Positions 8,315 to 17,525 of a DNA stretch of 64,000 bases are shown here, piece by piece (position 1 is the first letter of the stretch; each line of letters begins with the position of its first letter). The stretch is from an uncultured Bacillota bacterium (GTDB taxonomy: Bacteria > Bacillota > Clostridia > Lachnospirales > CAG-274): contig CATZZP010000014.1 in assembly GCA_958426775.1 (NCBI GenBank), forward strand, positions 1-64,000, read 5' to 3'. The translations under genes were made by a program, and so were the position numbers. Under the pieces are notes generated by a model. That model searched no databases, had not been told where the DNA came from, and saw only the letters and a list, made by a program, of their open reading frames with translations.

Positions 8315-9487
8315 ATGATGAGATTTACTTTACCACGTGACATTTATTACGGAAAAGATGCTATGGCTGTCCTTAAAACCTTAAAGGGCAAAAAGGCGGT
8401 GCTTTGCTTAGGCGGCGGCTCTATGAAACGCTTTGGCTTTGTTGACAAGGCTCTTAATTACTTAAAGGAGGCAGGCATTGAAACTAAGCTCATTGAAAAT
8501 ATTGAGCCTGACCCATCTGTTGAAACTGTTATGAAGGGTGCAGCCGTTATGCGTGAGTTTCAGCCTGACCTGATTATTGCCATGGGCGGTGGTTCGCCTA
8601 TTGATGCGGCTAAGGCTATGTGGGTATTTTATGAATATCCCGATACAAGCTTTGAGGATATATTACAGCCCTTCTCCTTCCCTGAATTAAGACAAAAGGC
8701 TAAGTTTATTGCTATTTCCTCAACCTCAGGTACGGCAACGGAGGTAACTGCCTTTTCTGTTATTACAGATTACGCAAAGGGTATTAAATATCCTCTTGCC
8801 GACTTTAACATTACCCCTGATATTGCCATTGTTGACCCTGAGCTTGCATCTACCATGCCTCCTAAGCTTGTAGCTCATACAGGTATGGACGCACTTACCC
8901 ATGCAATTGAGGCTTATGTATCAACTATGAACAGTCCTTTTACAGACCCTCTTGCACTTAAGGCAATACATATGGTTTTTGATTACCTTGTTGACTCCTT
9001 TAAGGGTGATGAAAACGCAAGAGAGCAAATGCACTATGCACAGTGCCTTGCAGGTGAGGCATTCTCAAATGCTCTCCTTGGTATAGTACATTCTATGGCT
9101 CATAAGACAGGTGCCGCATTCTCAACAGGTCATATCCCTCATGGCTGTGCAAATGCAATTTATCTGCCTTATGTAATTAAGTTTAATGCTAAGTGTGCAG
9201 AGGCACGCTACGCGGATATTGCAAGGAGCATCGGTATTGAAGGTACAGATGCTGAATGTGTTAAGGCACTTTGCGATAAAATAGACGACTATAATGTTCA
9301 GCTTAACATTCCTAAGACCCTTAAGGACTTCGGTGTGCTTGAGGAGGAGTTTAAGGAAAAGGTTGCGGCTATTGCAGTTAACGCTGTAGGCGATGCCTGC
9401 ACAGGCTCTAACCCACGTCCTATTACTCCTGAGGAAATGGAAAGGCTCCTTACCTGCACCTACTATGGTACAGAGGTTGATTTTTGA
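8315..9487 (+). CDS. Iron-containing alcohol dehydrogenase
   Basis: Group III NAD(P)-dependent alcohol dehydrogenase, 390 residues, cytoplasmic. It probably reduces acetaldehyde or butyraldehyde to recycle NADH during fermentation. The N-terminal nucleotide-binding half includes GGGSPIDAAKA. The C-terminal half carries the metal-ligand signatures DALTHAIEAYVS, HSMAHKTGAAFS and HIPHGCANAI. This is a stand-alone enzyme, not the fused AdhE, although it resembles the C-terminal half of AdhE. ATG 8315 is followed at once by a second ATG; AAGAAGG upstream fits the first. It is monocistronic between two terminators, with a hairpin leader that may regulate it. The true substrate cannot be told from sequence. 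Confidence 0.93.
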   Translation: MMRFTLPRDIYYGKDAMAVLKTLKGKKAVLCLGGGSMKRFGFVDKALNYLKEAGIETKLIENIEPDPSVETVMKGAAVMREFQPDLIIAMGGGSPIDAAKAMWVFYEYPDTSFEDILQPFSFPELRQKAKFIAISSTSGTATEVTAFSVITDYAKGIKYPLADFNITPDIAIVDPELASTMPPKLVAHTGMDALTHAIEAYVSTMNSPFTDPLALKAIHMVFDYLVDSFKGDENAREQMHYAQCLAGEAFSNALLGIVHSMAHKTGAAFSTGHIPHGCANAIYLPYVIKFNAKCAEARYADIARSIGIEGTDAECVKALCDKIDDYNVQLNIPKTLKDFGVLEEEFKEKVAAIAVNAVGDACTGSNPRPITPEEMERLLTCTYYGTEVDF

Positions 9488-9511
9488 TTAATTCCCCCCT
9501 TTATATATTTG

Positions 9512-9561
9512 AGAACCACCTATGGGATTTCCCCTACCTTCTTTATAGGTGGTTCTTTTTT
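9512..9561 (+). terminator. Rho-independent terminator after adh
   Basis: AGAACCACCTAT (9512-9523) pairs perfectly with ATAGGTGGTTCT (9545-9556), followed by a T run. The loop is 21 bases. Confidence 0.85.
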
Positions 9562-9626
9562 GTCTTAAAATTATAGTTTTAGGGATAAAATAAAGTCCCT
9601 TGGTTTTCTCTGTTTATAAAAATAGA

Positions 9627-9716
9627 TTGCAAAAAGAGAAAAAATGTAGTATCATATTAATGACAGCAGCGGACTGATAAATTTTGAAACATAAAGCCTT
9701 GCGGAAGGATATGTTT
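9627..9716 (+). promoter_or_regulatory. Candidate promoter and leader hairpin of the ireB operon
   Basis: TTGCAA (9627-9632), a 17-base spacer and TATCAT (9650-9655). In the leader, AAACATA (9687-9693) can pair with TATGTTT (9710-9716), with an inner CCTT/AAGG stem. The hairpin ends 26 bases before ireB. Confidence 0.5.
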
Positions 9717-9742
9717 ACTTCTTGCTAAAGGAGGTTATAATA

Positions 9743-10039
9743 ATGAATAACAATCTGAATGAAACCAGAAAGCTTACCAACCTTAAGGAACAGCTTCACA
9801 GCAAGGGCATAGTTGCAGACAGAGAGGCTATGACAGAGGTTGGCAAGGTTCTTGCCGATGTGTATCAGGCTCTTGTTGAAAAGGGCTATAATCCCGTTAA
9901 TCAGATTGTAGGCTATATTTTATCGGGTGAGCCTACCTATATTACAAGCCATAAAGACGCAAGAAAGCGTATTTCAAGACTGGAACGTGATGATATTTTA
10001 GAAGAGCTTGTAAATTATTATATTAACAACAATTTTTAA
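9743..10039 (+). CDS. ireB: IreB family protein (UPF0297)
   Basis: 98 residues. In Enterococcus IreB is a small phosphoprotein substrate of the Ser/Thr kinase IreK that limits cephalosporin resistance; its biochemical role elsewhere is unclear. The diagnostic stretch SGEPTYITSHKDAR lies in the C-terminal half, followed by the charged ERDDILEELVNYY tail. AAAGGAGG at 9727-9734 sets the ATG at 9743; an upstream TTG overlaps that site. The order ireB-ruvX-DUF1292 is a widely conserved Firmicutes operon, which supports all three calls. Confidence 0.93.
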   Translation: MNNNLNETRKLTNLKEQLHSKGIVADREAMTEVGKVLADVYQALVEKGYNPVNQIVGYILSGEPTYITSHKDARKRISRLERDDILEELVNYYINNNF

Positions 10040-10043
10040 TGCT

Positions 10044-10487
10044 ATGCGTATTTTAGGCTTGGACTTCGGACAAAAAACAATCGGTGTGGCAGTCAGTGAC
10101 AGCTTAGGCTGGACTGCTCAGGGCGTTGAAATTATACGCCGTCAGGAGGAGGATAACCTTAAAGCCTCCATTGAAAGGCTTTCTGCCCTATGTAAGGAAT
10201 ATGAAATAGAATATATAGTTTTGGGGTATCCTAAGAATATGAACAATACCACAGGAGAGAGAGCCGTAAAAACCGAAAGGTTTAAAAAGCGTATTAAAAA
10301 GGAATTAAAGCTGCCCGTTAAGCTGTGGGATGAGCGGCTTTCTACCGTAGCGGCGGAAAGGGACTTAATAGAGGCAGATGTGTCCCGTAAGGGACGTAAG
10401 GAGGTAATAGACAAGATGGCGGCAGTCTTTATTTTGCAGGGCTATCTTGACTATCTGGCAAAACAAAAGGAGAATAATAATGGGTGA
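10044..10487 (+). CDS. ruvX: Holliday junction resolvase-like RuvX/YqgF
   Basis: 147 residues with an RNase H-like fold, thought to act in processing of the 5' end of pre-16S rRNA and annotated as a putative Holliday junction resolvase. The N-terminal active-site strand is LGLDFGQKTIGVAVSD, and acidic residues recur at KLWDERLST and the C-terminal D. No Shine-Dalgarno is visible; the start lies four bases after the ireB stop, so translational coupling is likely. The last eight bases overlap the next gene (ATGGGTGA). Confidence 0.93.
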   Translation: MRILGLDFGQKTIGVAVSDSLGWTAQGVEIIRRQEEDNLKASIERLSALCKEYEIEYIVLGYPKNMNNTTGERAVKTERFKKRIKKELKLPVKLWDERLSTVAAERDLIEADVSRKGRKEVIDKMAAVFILQGYLDYLAKQKENNNG

Positions 10488-10803
10488 CGATAAGATTAAT
10501 TTTGAGGATTTAGACTTATTTGCAGATCAGGACGAAACCTACGAGGTTGTAACAGTAACAGATGATGACGGAACCGAGCAGGATTATTATATAATTGACG
10601 GTATTGTTGACAATGACACAAGATATATCTTACTTGTGAAAACAGAGGATTTTGACTTGGATGAGCCTGAGGCATTTATCCTTAAGGAAGTTGAAATTAA
10701 TGAGGACGAGTGTACCTATGAGCCTGTTGAGGACGAAGAGGAGTACAACAGAGTAATACTCCTTTTCCAGGACGAGGACAGCGAATACGAAATGAAGTTT
10801 TAA
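10480..10803 (+). CDS. DUF1292 protein, first copy
   Basis: 107 residues, strongly acidic, function unknown. The start is ATG 10480, with AAAGGAG 7 bases before it; an in-frame ATG at 10447 lies inside ruvX and lacks a site. The pattern DDDGTEQDYYIIDGI..Y.LLV followed by an acidic tail is typical of DUF1292. It is the third member of the conserved ireB-ruvX-DUF1292 operon. A second DUF1292 gene lies beyond rnj at 12795. Confidence 0.88.
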   Translation: MGDDKINFEDLDLFADQDETYEVVTVTDDDGTEQDYYIIDGIVDNDTRYILLVKTEDFDLDEPEAFILKEVEINEDECTYEPVEDEEEYNRVILLFQDEDSEYEMKF

Positions 10804-10868
10804 TGCCCTTTTGGCATTGTGAGGGTACAGCTATGCCCTTTAAATAAAGCCATGCTTTTTAATCCCCC

Positions 10869-10900
10869 AAGCAGGAGGCTTTATCAGTCTGCTTATTTTT
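10869..10900 (+). terminator. Possible terminator before rnj
   Basis: AAGCAG (10869-10874) can pair with CTGCTT (10889-10894), followed by ATTTTT. The 225-base gap (10804-11028) also holds a 6-bp hairpin, AATGCC/GGCATT, straight after the DUF1292 stop. I see no gene in it. Confidence 0.4.
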
Positions 10901-11028
10901 AAACTGACATAAAGGCAAAGTGCCTTAATTTATATTTTTTATGTACGTTATTTAACTTAATAATTTTTTGTAAAACGGATTTGCCAACCCGTTTTATCGT
11001 TGTGCGTAAATTTAACGGAGGTGTAATT

Positions 11029-12771
11029 TTGGCATATAACAGAAATACAAATACTAAAACACAGAGGAGAACTACCACAAGAACCCCTAAGGCACCTGCC
11101 CCAAAGCTTAAGGTTATTCCCTTAGGCGGTCTGCACGAGGTTGGTAAAAACATTACAGCCTTTGAGTACGAGGACGAAATTATGCTGGTAGACTGCGGTG
11201 TTGCCTTCCCTGAGGACGATATGCTGGGTATTGACCTTGTTATCCCTGACTTTAACTATCTTCTGAAAAACAGGGAAAAGGTCTTAGGTGTAGTTTTAAC
11301 TCACGGTCACGAGGACCATATAGGTTCTCTGCCTTATCTTTTAAGGGAGCTTAATATTCCCGTTTACGGTACAAGGCTGACAATAGGTCTTGTTGAGGCA
11401 AAGCTCAAAGAGCATAACCTTTTAAACCTTGTGGAAAGAGTAAATGTAAACGCAGGTGAAACAATTAAGCTGGGTAAGCATTTTAAGGTGGAGTTTATAC
11501 GCTCCAACCACAGCATTGCCGATTCCGTTGCCCTTGCTATAACAACCCCTGCAGGTGTGGTTATCCATTCAGGTGACTTTAAGGTGGACTTTACACCTGT
11601 TCAGGGTGAGCCTATAGATTTGCAAAGGCTGGGTGAGTACGGTAAAAAGGGTGTACTCCTGTTTATGTGCGAAAGTACTAATGTGGAGCGTCCCGGCTAT
11701 ACCATGAGCGAAAGCACCATAGGCAAGATTTTTGAGGAAATTTTTGAGGACAGTCAGGAGCAGAGAATAATGGTTGCCACCTTCTCCTCAAACATAGACA
11801 GAATACAGCAGATTATTAACTGTGCTCAGGCTAAAAACCGTAAGGTTTGCGTTATAGGCAGGAGTATGACCAATGTTGTAAAGGCGGCTTGTGAGCTGGG
11901 CTATATCAGCTACAAGGAGGGTACTTTTATTGAGCCGGGTGAAATTAAAAATTATGAGGACCATAGGCTTGTAATTATTACCACAGGCAGTCAGGGCGAA
12001 ACCATGTCAGCCTTATCAAGAATAGCCTCAAACGAGCATAAGCAGATTGAGGTTAAGCCCGGGGACAAGATTATTATAAGTGCCTCACCTATTCCCGGTA
12101 ATGAAAAGAACGTGTCCCATGTTATAAACGAGCTTCTTAAAAAGGGTGCAGAGGTTATATATGACGGACTTATGGACGTACATGTGTCAGGCCACGCAAG
12201 ACAGGAGGAAATCAAGCTCCTTCATGCCCTTATTAAGCCTAAGTACTTTATGCCTATCCACGGTGAGTATAAAATGCTTAAAACCCATGAAAGCCTTGCT
12301 ATGAGTATGGGTATGGATAAGAAAAATATCTTTGTTATGGCAAACGGCGATATGCTTCAGCTTAACTCACGAGGGGCAGAGCTTACCCCTGCCGCAGTAA
12401 CAAGCGGTCAGGTCTTTGTAGACGGCTTAGGTGTAGGCGATGTAGGTAATATTGTACTTCGTGATAGACGTCATCTTTCACAGGACGGCCTTATGATAGT
12501 AGTTGTTGTAATGGACAGCTATACAGGTGCGGTTTTAAGAGGCCCTGATATTATATCAAGAGGCTTTGTATATGTACGTGAAAGTGAGGAGCTTATGAGC
12601 GAGGCAAGAGAGGCTGTAAGCCAGGCTCTCTATGAATGTGATACACATTCGGGCGGCAGTGAATGGAGCTATTATAAGACGGTTATTAAGGATACCTTAA
12701 GGGATTATCTTTGGAAAAAGACCAAGCGTAGCCCTATGATTTTGCCTATTATAATGCCCGTAGAGTTATAA
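11029..12771 (+). CDS. rnj: Ribonuclease J
   Basis: Metallo-beta-lactamase/beta-CASP RNase with 5'-exonuclease and endonuclease activity, central to mRNA turnover and rRNA maturation in Firmicutes. 580 residues from a TTG start at 11029, chosen because GGAGG (11017-11021) sits 7 bases before it. A basic, Thr/Arg/Lys-rich extension (about 1-25) precedes the catalytic domain. Zinc-ligand motif HGHEDH is at residues 92-97. The beta-CASP part includes HVSGHARQEEIKLL and PIHGEYKML, and a C-terminal domain follows. Only one RNase J is in this window, so J1 versus J2 cannot be assigned. Confidence 0.94.
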   Translation: MAYNRNTNTKTQRRTTTRTPKAPAPKLKVIPLGGLHEVGKNITAFEYEDEIMLVDCGVAFPEDDMLGIDLVIPDFNYLLKNREKVLGVVLTHGHEDHIGSLPYLLRELNIPVYGTRLTIGLVEAKLKEHNLLNLVERVNVNAGETIKLGKHFKVEFIRSNHSIADSVALAITTPAGVVIHSGDFKVDFTPVQGEPIDLQRLGEYGKKGVLLFMCESTNVERPGYTMSESTIGKIFEEIFEDSQEQRIMVATFSSNIDRIQQIINCAQAKNRKVCVIGRSMTNVVKAACELGYISYKEGTFIEPGEIKNYEDHRLVIITTGSQGETMSALSRIASNEHKQIEVKPGDKIIISASPIPGNEKNVSHVINELLKKGAEVIYDGLMDVHVSGHARQEEIKLLHALIKPKYFMPIHGEYKMLKTHESLAMSMGMDKKNIFVMANGDMLQLNSRGAELTPAAVTSGQVFVDGLGVGDVGNIVLRDRRHLSQDGLMIVVVVMDSYTGAVLRGPDIISRGFVYVRESEELMSEAREAVSQALYECDTHSGGSEWSYYKTVIKDTLRDYLWKKTKRSPMILPIIMPVEL

Positions 12772-12794
12772 AAATTACTTAAGGAGGTAGAAAA

Positions 12795-13124
12795 ATGAGT
12801 GATTTAGAAAAGATGAACGGTCACGTTCATGATGAAGACTGCGATTGCGGTTGCCATGACCATGAGGGACAAATGATGACCCTTGTACTGGAGGACGACA
12901 GCGAGCTTCACTGTCAGGTAATAGGTGTGTTTGATGCTCTTGACAGACAGTATATTGCCCTTGTACCTGAGGGCGAGGAGGAGGCTCTTATCTACAGATA
13001 TAATGAGTCAGACAATGAAGAAGGCTTTGAGCTTGAAAACATCGAGGACGATGAGGAATTTGAGGCTGTAGAGGACGTGCTTTTCCAGCTCCTTGACGAT
13101 GAGGAATGGGACGACGAGGAATAA
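12795..13124 (+). CDS. DUF1292 protein, second copy, with a His/Cys-rich N-terminus
   Basis: 109 residues. After a short start comes HVHDEDCDCGCHDHEG (about 10-25), a cluster of His, Cys and acidic residues that looks able to bind a metal. The DUF1292 core (LVLEDDSELHCQVIGVF) and a very acidic tail follow. AAGGAGG lies 8 bases before the ATG. It sits 23 bases after rnj and ends at a terminator, so it is probably cotranscribed with rnj. Function unknown; the metal-binding idea is inference from residue composition. Confidence 0.85.
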   Translation: MSDLEKMNGHVHDEDCDCGCHDHEGQMMTLVLEDDSELHCQVIGVFDALDRQYIALVPEGEEEALIYRYNESDNEEGFELENIEDDEEFEAVEDVLFQLLDDEEWDDEE

Positions 13125-13143
13125 AACCTTCAAAATTTTTTTT

Positions 13144-13172
13144 AAGGCTCATTATATAATGGGCCTTTTTTA
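13144..13172 (+). terminator. Rho-independent terminator
   Basis: AAGGCTCATTA (13144-13154) pairs with TAATGGGCCTT (13157-13167, one wobble), followed by a T run. Confidence 0.85.
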
Positions 13173-13240
13173 TTGGGATGTATTTACAAATGTGAGGTGT
13201 TGTATTAAAATTAAGCTATATTATTAAGGAGGTATTTATT

Positions 13241-15526
13241 GTGAAAAAAATCAAAGCTTTGTTTATTACATTATTTACGGTTACCTTAATGTCCGTAACA
13301 GCCTACGGAAAAATTAACGTCACCTCAAATGATATTTCGGGGGATGACAACCTTAAGGCAACAGCTCAGGCATTAAGGGAGTAGGGGGATACAATCAGCG
13401 AAAATGCCGTGTTTGTAGCTGTTGACGGTGTAAACTCCTCCGACGGAGGTACTATAGACAAGCCCTATGCAACCATTGACTATGCAATACAGAAAATCCC
13501 CTCAACGGAAACGGTTATTTATGTAAGGGGCGGTACCTACGACCAGAAAATTGCCGTGAGAAAATCGGGTACGGCGGAAAATTACCTTACAATCAAGGCA
13601 TATCCTGGGGAAAAGCCAATACTTGAAACCACCTCCACAGGTAGAATTATTGACCCTAACAAAAACAATTACATTATTTTTGAGGGACTTACCCTAAAGG
13701 CTGAGGGGGATAGTGTTTCCTCCTCAACTCACGGTGTGGAAATGGTTCAGGGACACCATATTATTTTTAAAAATCTGGAAATAACAAATATAAATGTGCC
13801 TGACCCTACAAGCTCCTCGGTTGCAACTCATGCCTTTAACCTTTACGGCAATAATGCCTCTGTGCCTATAAGCAATATACTTATTGAGGATTGCTATATT
13901 CATGATATGGAAACGGGCTGGAGTGAGGCAATAGCAGTAAACGGTAACTCCGAATATGTAAGCGTTATAAACTGTACCATAGCCGATATAGGCAACATAG
14001 GTCTTGATTTTGCAGGCAACTTCGGGGCTTGTGAAGCGGCAGAGTATGATCAGGCAAGGTACTGTGTTGCAAGGGGTAACACCGTATCAAACTGTATAAG
14101 CCCTAATGCAAGAAGCTATGGTCTGTATAATGACGGCGGCAGGGATAATGTTTTTGACAGAAATATAGTTTTCGGCTGTTCGGGAGGTATTGAAATAGGC
14201 TCTGAGGAAGGCGGAGCAGAGGGTAAGCAGGACGTAAAAAATATTACGGTAACAAATAACCTGGTCTATAATAATATTGAGGTGGGTATTGCCGTAGGAG
14301 GTTACAGTATTACAAATGAGTCGGTAGGCTATGTGTATAACACAAAGGTCTATAACAACACCGTTATAAACAGCGGTGAAACGGATATTATCATAAACAA
14401 GGGTGATAACCTGGACTTCAGAAACAACATTATCTACAGCAAAACTCCAACGGGAGAGGACTATAAATATGCCGTAAAGGAAAGCTTCGGCAGTGACCAT
14501 ATAACAAACCTTACCTTCAAAAATAACCTGTACTATTCTCCCGAGGGCGAAAATGCCTTTTGCTTTCTTGTAAATGATAATGAGGTTTTCGGGCTTAGCA
14601 ACTGGATAGATACAACAGGTGTATTCAGCGACCCGCTTTTTAGTGACAACTATCTTTTAGGGGAAAACTCTCCCGCAATAGGTCTTGCCGACAGCAGTGT
14701 TGCCTCTTACTTAGGTAATTACGACCTTAGCAACAGTGCAAGAATAAGAAACAGCCTTGACGCCGGCTGTTATGAGTATCAGGAGGGCGAAACAGTAACG
14801 ATAGAAACAACCACAGTTACGGAAAGCACAAGCGAAAGCACCACACAAGCCCCTACCGAAAGCACAACGGAGGGTGTGACCGAAAGCACAACGGAAGCTA
14901 CAACCACCCCAACAGAGGCAAGTGAGTGGATATTTACGGACGGCTCATGGGCAGATAAGTCTACAGCTAAAACTGTGTACACCGTAAACGGTCTTACGGT
15001 ACGTCATAACGCAAGCTACAGCGACACAATGGGCTTTAAGTTTGATAAAAATACAAAGACTGATAAAACAGAGGGCTATTACATAAGGCTTAACGCTGAA
15101 AAGGGTGATACTATTACGGTTTATGTAAGCCTTAATACCTCAAAGACAGGCAGTTATGCTTATCTTGCCATGGATAAGATTAACTCTGACGGAGGTCAGA
15201 CTAATATTTCAACGGCAGGTACGGAGGCAAATAAATCGGAGCAAAAGCCCATAAGCTTTTCCGTAGCAGAGGATGGAGAATATATTATTTATACAAGCTC
15301 CGAAAGCTCAGGCTCGGCTTATTACAGCAGGGTGAGCCTTGAAAGTCCCCTAAGCTATGACTTTAATAATGACGGCACTGTTGATACAAAGGATGCTGTG
15401 GCTATCCTTAAGCACTGCAGCAATATAAATATTGTAACCGATGAGGAGCTTCTTCAAAGGGGCGATGTAAATTCAGACGGTGTTACTGACTTGACGGATG
15501 CAATAGCTCTTTTAAGCTATATTTAA
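13241..15526 (+). pseudogene. Secreted beta-helix protein with dockerin, broken by an in-frame TAG
   Basis: A GTG start at 13241 with AAGGAGG upstream opens a frame that encodes a normal signal peptide (KKIKALFITLF..., cleaved near TAYG). The frame meets TAG at 13382-13384 and continues in the same frame to 15526 (762 codons in all). The downstream part holds a right-handed parallel beta-helix (about codons 57-510) of the pectate-lyase-like type, a Thr/Ser/Glu linker, a beta-sandwich module (about 565-700) and a type I dockerin (about 706-761, two DxNxDG repeats). TAG ends other genes here (for example at 18716 and 37983), so it is a real stop. An internal start would give a protein without a signal peptide. 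I call it a recent nonsense pseudogene; a sequencing error is the alternative. Confidence 0.8.
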
Positions 15527-15591
15527 ATAAAGATGAGGATGTAAAGGTCCCTTAAGTTAATAGGTTCTTTGTCGATAAAAATCTAAGCTGC

Positions 15592-15630
15592 GGCGGTATA
15601 GATTGTTATTAAATCTATACCGCCTTTTTT
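15592..15630 (+). terminator. Strong rho-independent terminator
   Basis: Perfect 13-bp stem (GGCGGTATAGATT, 15592-15604, with AATCTATACCGCC, 15612-15624), 7-base loop, then six T residues. Confidence 0.93.
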
Positions 15631-15656
15631 ACATCAAAAGAGCTTTTGCTTTGTAA

Positions 15657-15932
15657 AAGTGCCTACGGCACCGAATTGCTTTATCCTTCTTAGCCCCTCT
15701 TATTGAACAGGATAAAAAATATGGCGGTGAGCTTATAAGGACCCTTTCTGCCTATATAAAATATAAAGGCTCCCTGAAGGCTATGTCAGAAAGCATGAGC
15801 TGTCACCGTAACACAGCCGCCTACCGTATAGGCAAAATAAAGGAATTGCTTAATAATGATTTAGATGACGGCTTATACTTAAGTGAGCTTTCAACGGCAA
15901 TCTCTGCCTTGGAACATATAGCTTGTGAATAA
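15657..15932 (+). pseudogene. C-terminal remnant of a PucR/CdaR-family regulator
   Basis: A frame open from just after an in-frame TAA (15654-15656) to the TAA at 15930-15932, with no plausible start codon or ribosome binding site at its head. The translation contains APLIEQDKKYGGELIRTL and then CHRNTAAYRIGKIKELL, the C-terminal helix-turn-helix of PucR-family activators (whose consensus is HRNTLRYRL..I..L). The N-terminal four-fifths of such a gene is absent. It lies in the 519-base gap between a terminator and the next promoter. I infer a decayed or truncated gene, not an active regulator. Confidence 0.7.
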
Positions 15933-15985
15933 ACTGTTAATTTTTTTTAGTATTAAAAGTTATTCTTTTATTAAGGGTAGAAATA

Positions 15986-15994
15986 TGCTATAAT
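15986..15994 (+). promoter_or_regulatory. Candidate extended -10 promoter
   Basis: TGCTATAAT matches an extended -10 (TGnTATAAT) 51 bases before the DUF285 gene. The -35 (TTTTAT at 15966) is weak. Confidence 0.5.
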
Positions 15995-16045
15995 TTTTTT
16001 GTGTTTTTTAAATAAAATATTATTTGTTCAATAGGGGGTAATTAA

Positions 16046-17482
16046 ATGAACAGAAAAAAATTTTTTAGGGCTGTTGTCACTATTGCATTAACTATGCTTT
16101 TGACAATGGCTGCTGCTTCTGCCGTACGGGCAGAGTTAGGAAGCGGTACTGACGGTAGCGTGGCATGGGTGATTGACGATAACGGTGTGCTTACCATTTC
16201 GCCTGCAAGCGGTACGGTGGGTACCTTTGATACTGCTGTAGAGCGTACATCAGGCAGTAAATGGGGCTGGTACAGCAAAAGAACTGAAATAACCTCAGTT
16301 AAGGTTCAGGGAACGGTTAAGATTGGCAATTCGTCCCAATATATGTTCTACGGTATGAGAAATGCTACAGACTTTGATTTATCAGGGCTTGATACAACTG
16401 CCGCTACAAGCATGAAATATATGTTTTATAACTGCAATAATATAACAGCTCTTGATATAAGCGGTTTTTCTACCTCAAATGTTACTGATATGAGCTATAT
16501 GCTCGGCGGTTGTAAGAATTTGACGTCTTTGACCTTGGGTGATCCTGATACATCTAAGGTTACAAGTATGGCAAGTATGTTTTACGATTGTAATATGCTT
16601 GAAGAGGTTGATGTAAATAAGCTTGAAACAGAGTTGGTTACTACCTTTTACCGTATGTTTTATAACTGCAGTAAATTAACAAGCCTTGACATAAGTAACT
16701 TTGACACTGCCAATGCCGCTAATATGAGTAGTATATTCTATGGTTGCTCGGCTCTTACAAGCCTTGATACAAAGGCACTTAAAACTGATTCGGCTACCAA
16801 TATAGGTGATATGTTCAGCGGCTGTAGTTCTCTTACAGATATTGATGTAAGTGGCTTCAATACAGCTAAGGTTTCCGGTATGGGCGGTATGTTTAAAGGC
16901 TGTAGTTCTGTTAAAAGCCTTGATTTAAGTAGCTTTGACACAGCAAAAACCGTTAATATGAGTGAAATGTTTAATGGCTGCAGCTCTCTTAAGAGACTGG
17001 ATTTAAGCAACTTTAACACAGCTAGAGTGGGCTATATAGGAAGTATGTTCAGTAACTGTACATCTCTTGAATATCTTGATATAAGTGGTTTTGATACCTC
17101 TTCCGTAACCTATTATAATAATATGTTTGACAGCGAAAACAGCTCTCTGGCTTATGTTGTACTGGGTCCCGCTTACTTTAATAACAGCAGTATACCTGTA
17201 CCTGTTTCTGCTTCGGGTAACTGGTATGATGAAAATGGTAATATAGTTGAAATTAGCAGTGCAAATGTTGAAATGGGTATTTATGACTATTTTTCAGCTC
17301 CTCCTCAACCGGGAGATGTTAATTTAGACGGTACTGTTGATAAGGTTGATGCAACCCTGCTTTTAAGAAATATAGCTGAAATTAATAAGGAAGCTTATAT
17401 TGATTATTTTGCTGATGTAAATAAAGATAATGCAGTTGATATTCTTGATGTAAAGAGCATTATTGAAAAAATTACGGTCTGA
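16046..17482 (+). CDS. Secreted DUF285-repeat protein with C-terminal dockerin
   Basis: 478 residues. A signal peptide (about 1-29) is followed by about ten repeats of roughly 24 residues with the pattern MF..C..L..LDLS.FDTS, the BspA-like DUF285 leucine-rich type. A type I dockerin ends the protein (about 424-478: GDVNLDGTVDKVDATLLL and DVNKDNAVDILDVKSII). No catalytic domain is visible. Such repeats in other bacteria mediate binding to host or bacterial surfaces. A dockerin would let this protein plug into a cohesin-bearing complex, so an adhesin or structural role is inferred. The start is set by TAGGGGG 8 bases upstream. Confidence 0.88.
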   Translation: MNRKKFFRAVVTIALTMLLTMAAASAVRAELGSGTDGSVAWVIDDNGVLTISPASGTVGTFDTAVERTSGSKWGWYSKRTEITSVKVQGTVKIGNSSQYMFYGMRNATDFDLSGLDTTAATSMKYMFYNCNNITALDISGFSTSNVTDMSYMLGGCKNLTSLTLGDPDTSKVTSMASMFYDCNMLEEVDVNKLETELVTTFYRMFYNCSKLTSLDISNFDTANAANMSSIFYGCSALTSLDTKALKTDSATNIGDMFSGCSSLTDIDVSGFNTAKVSGMGGMFKGCSSVKSLDLSSFDTAKTVNMSEMFNGCSSLKRLDLSNFNTARVGYIGSMFSNCTSLEYLDISGFDTSSVTYYNNMFDSENSSLAYVVLGPAYFNNSSIPVPVSASGNWYDENGNIVEISSANVEMGIYDYFSAPPQPGDVNLDGTVDKVDATLLLRNIAEINKEAYIDYFADVNKDNAVDILDVKSIIEKITV

Positions 17483-17486
17483 TACC

Positions 17487-17523
17487 AAAACCGCCGATTT
17501 TTTGAAAAGTCGGCGGTTTTTAT
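17487..17523. terminator. Terminator between convergent genes
   Basis: AAAACCGCCGA (17487-17497) pairs with TCGGCGGTTTT (17510-17520). T runs flank both sides, so it can serve the DUF285 gene on plus and thiI on minus. Confidence 0.85.
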
Positions 17524-17525
17524 AT

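Noticed and set aside
10899..11153. 84-residue minus-strand ORF with a hydrophobic stretch
   Set aside because: It overlaps the start of rnj in antisense. The hydrophobic part is the reverse of the Thr/Arg-rich rnj extension.
13382..13384. Pyrrolysine or amber recoding at the in-frame TAG
   Set aside because: TAG ends other genes in the window (18716-18718 minus, 37983-37985), and there is no downstream structure or Pyl gene here to support recoding.
16738..17019. Leu-rich antisense ORF in the DUF285 gene (also 24897-25352 in the LRR gene)
   Set aside because: The periodic frame is the mirror of the 24-residue repeats on the real strand.
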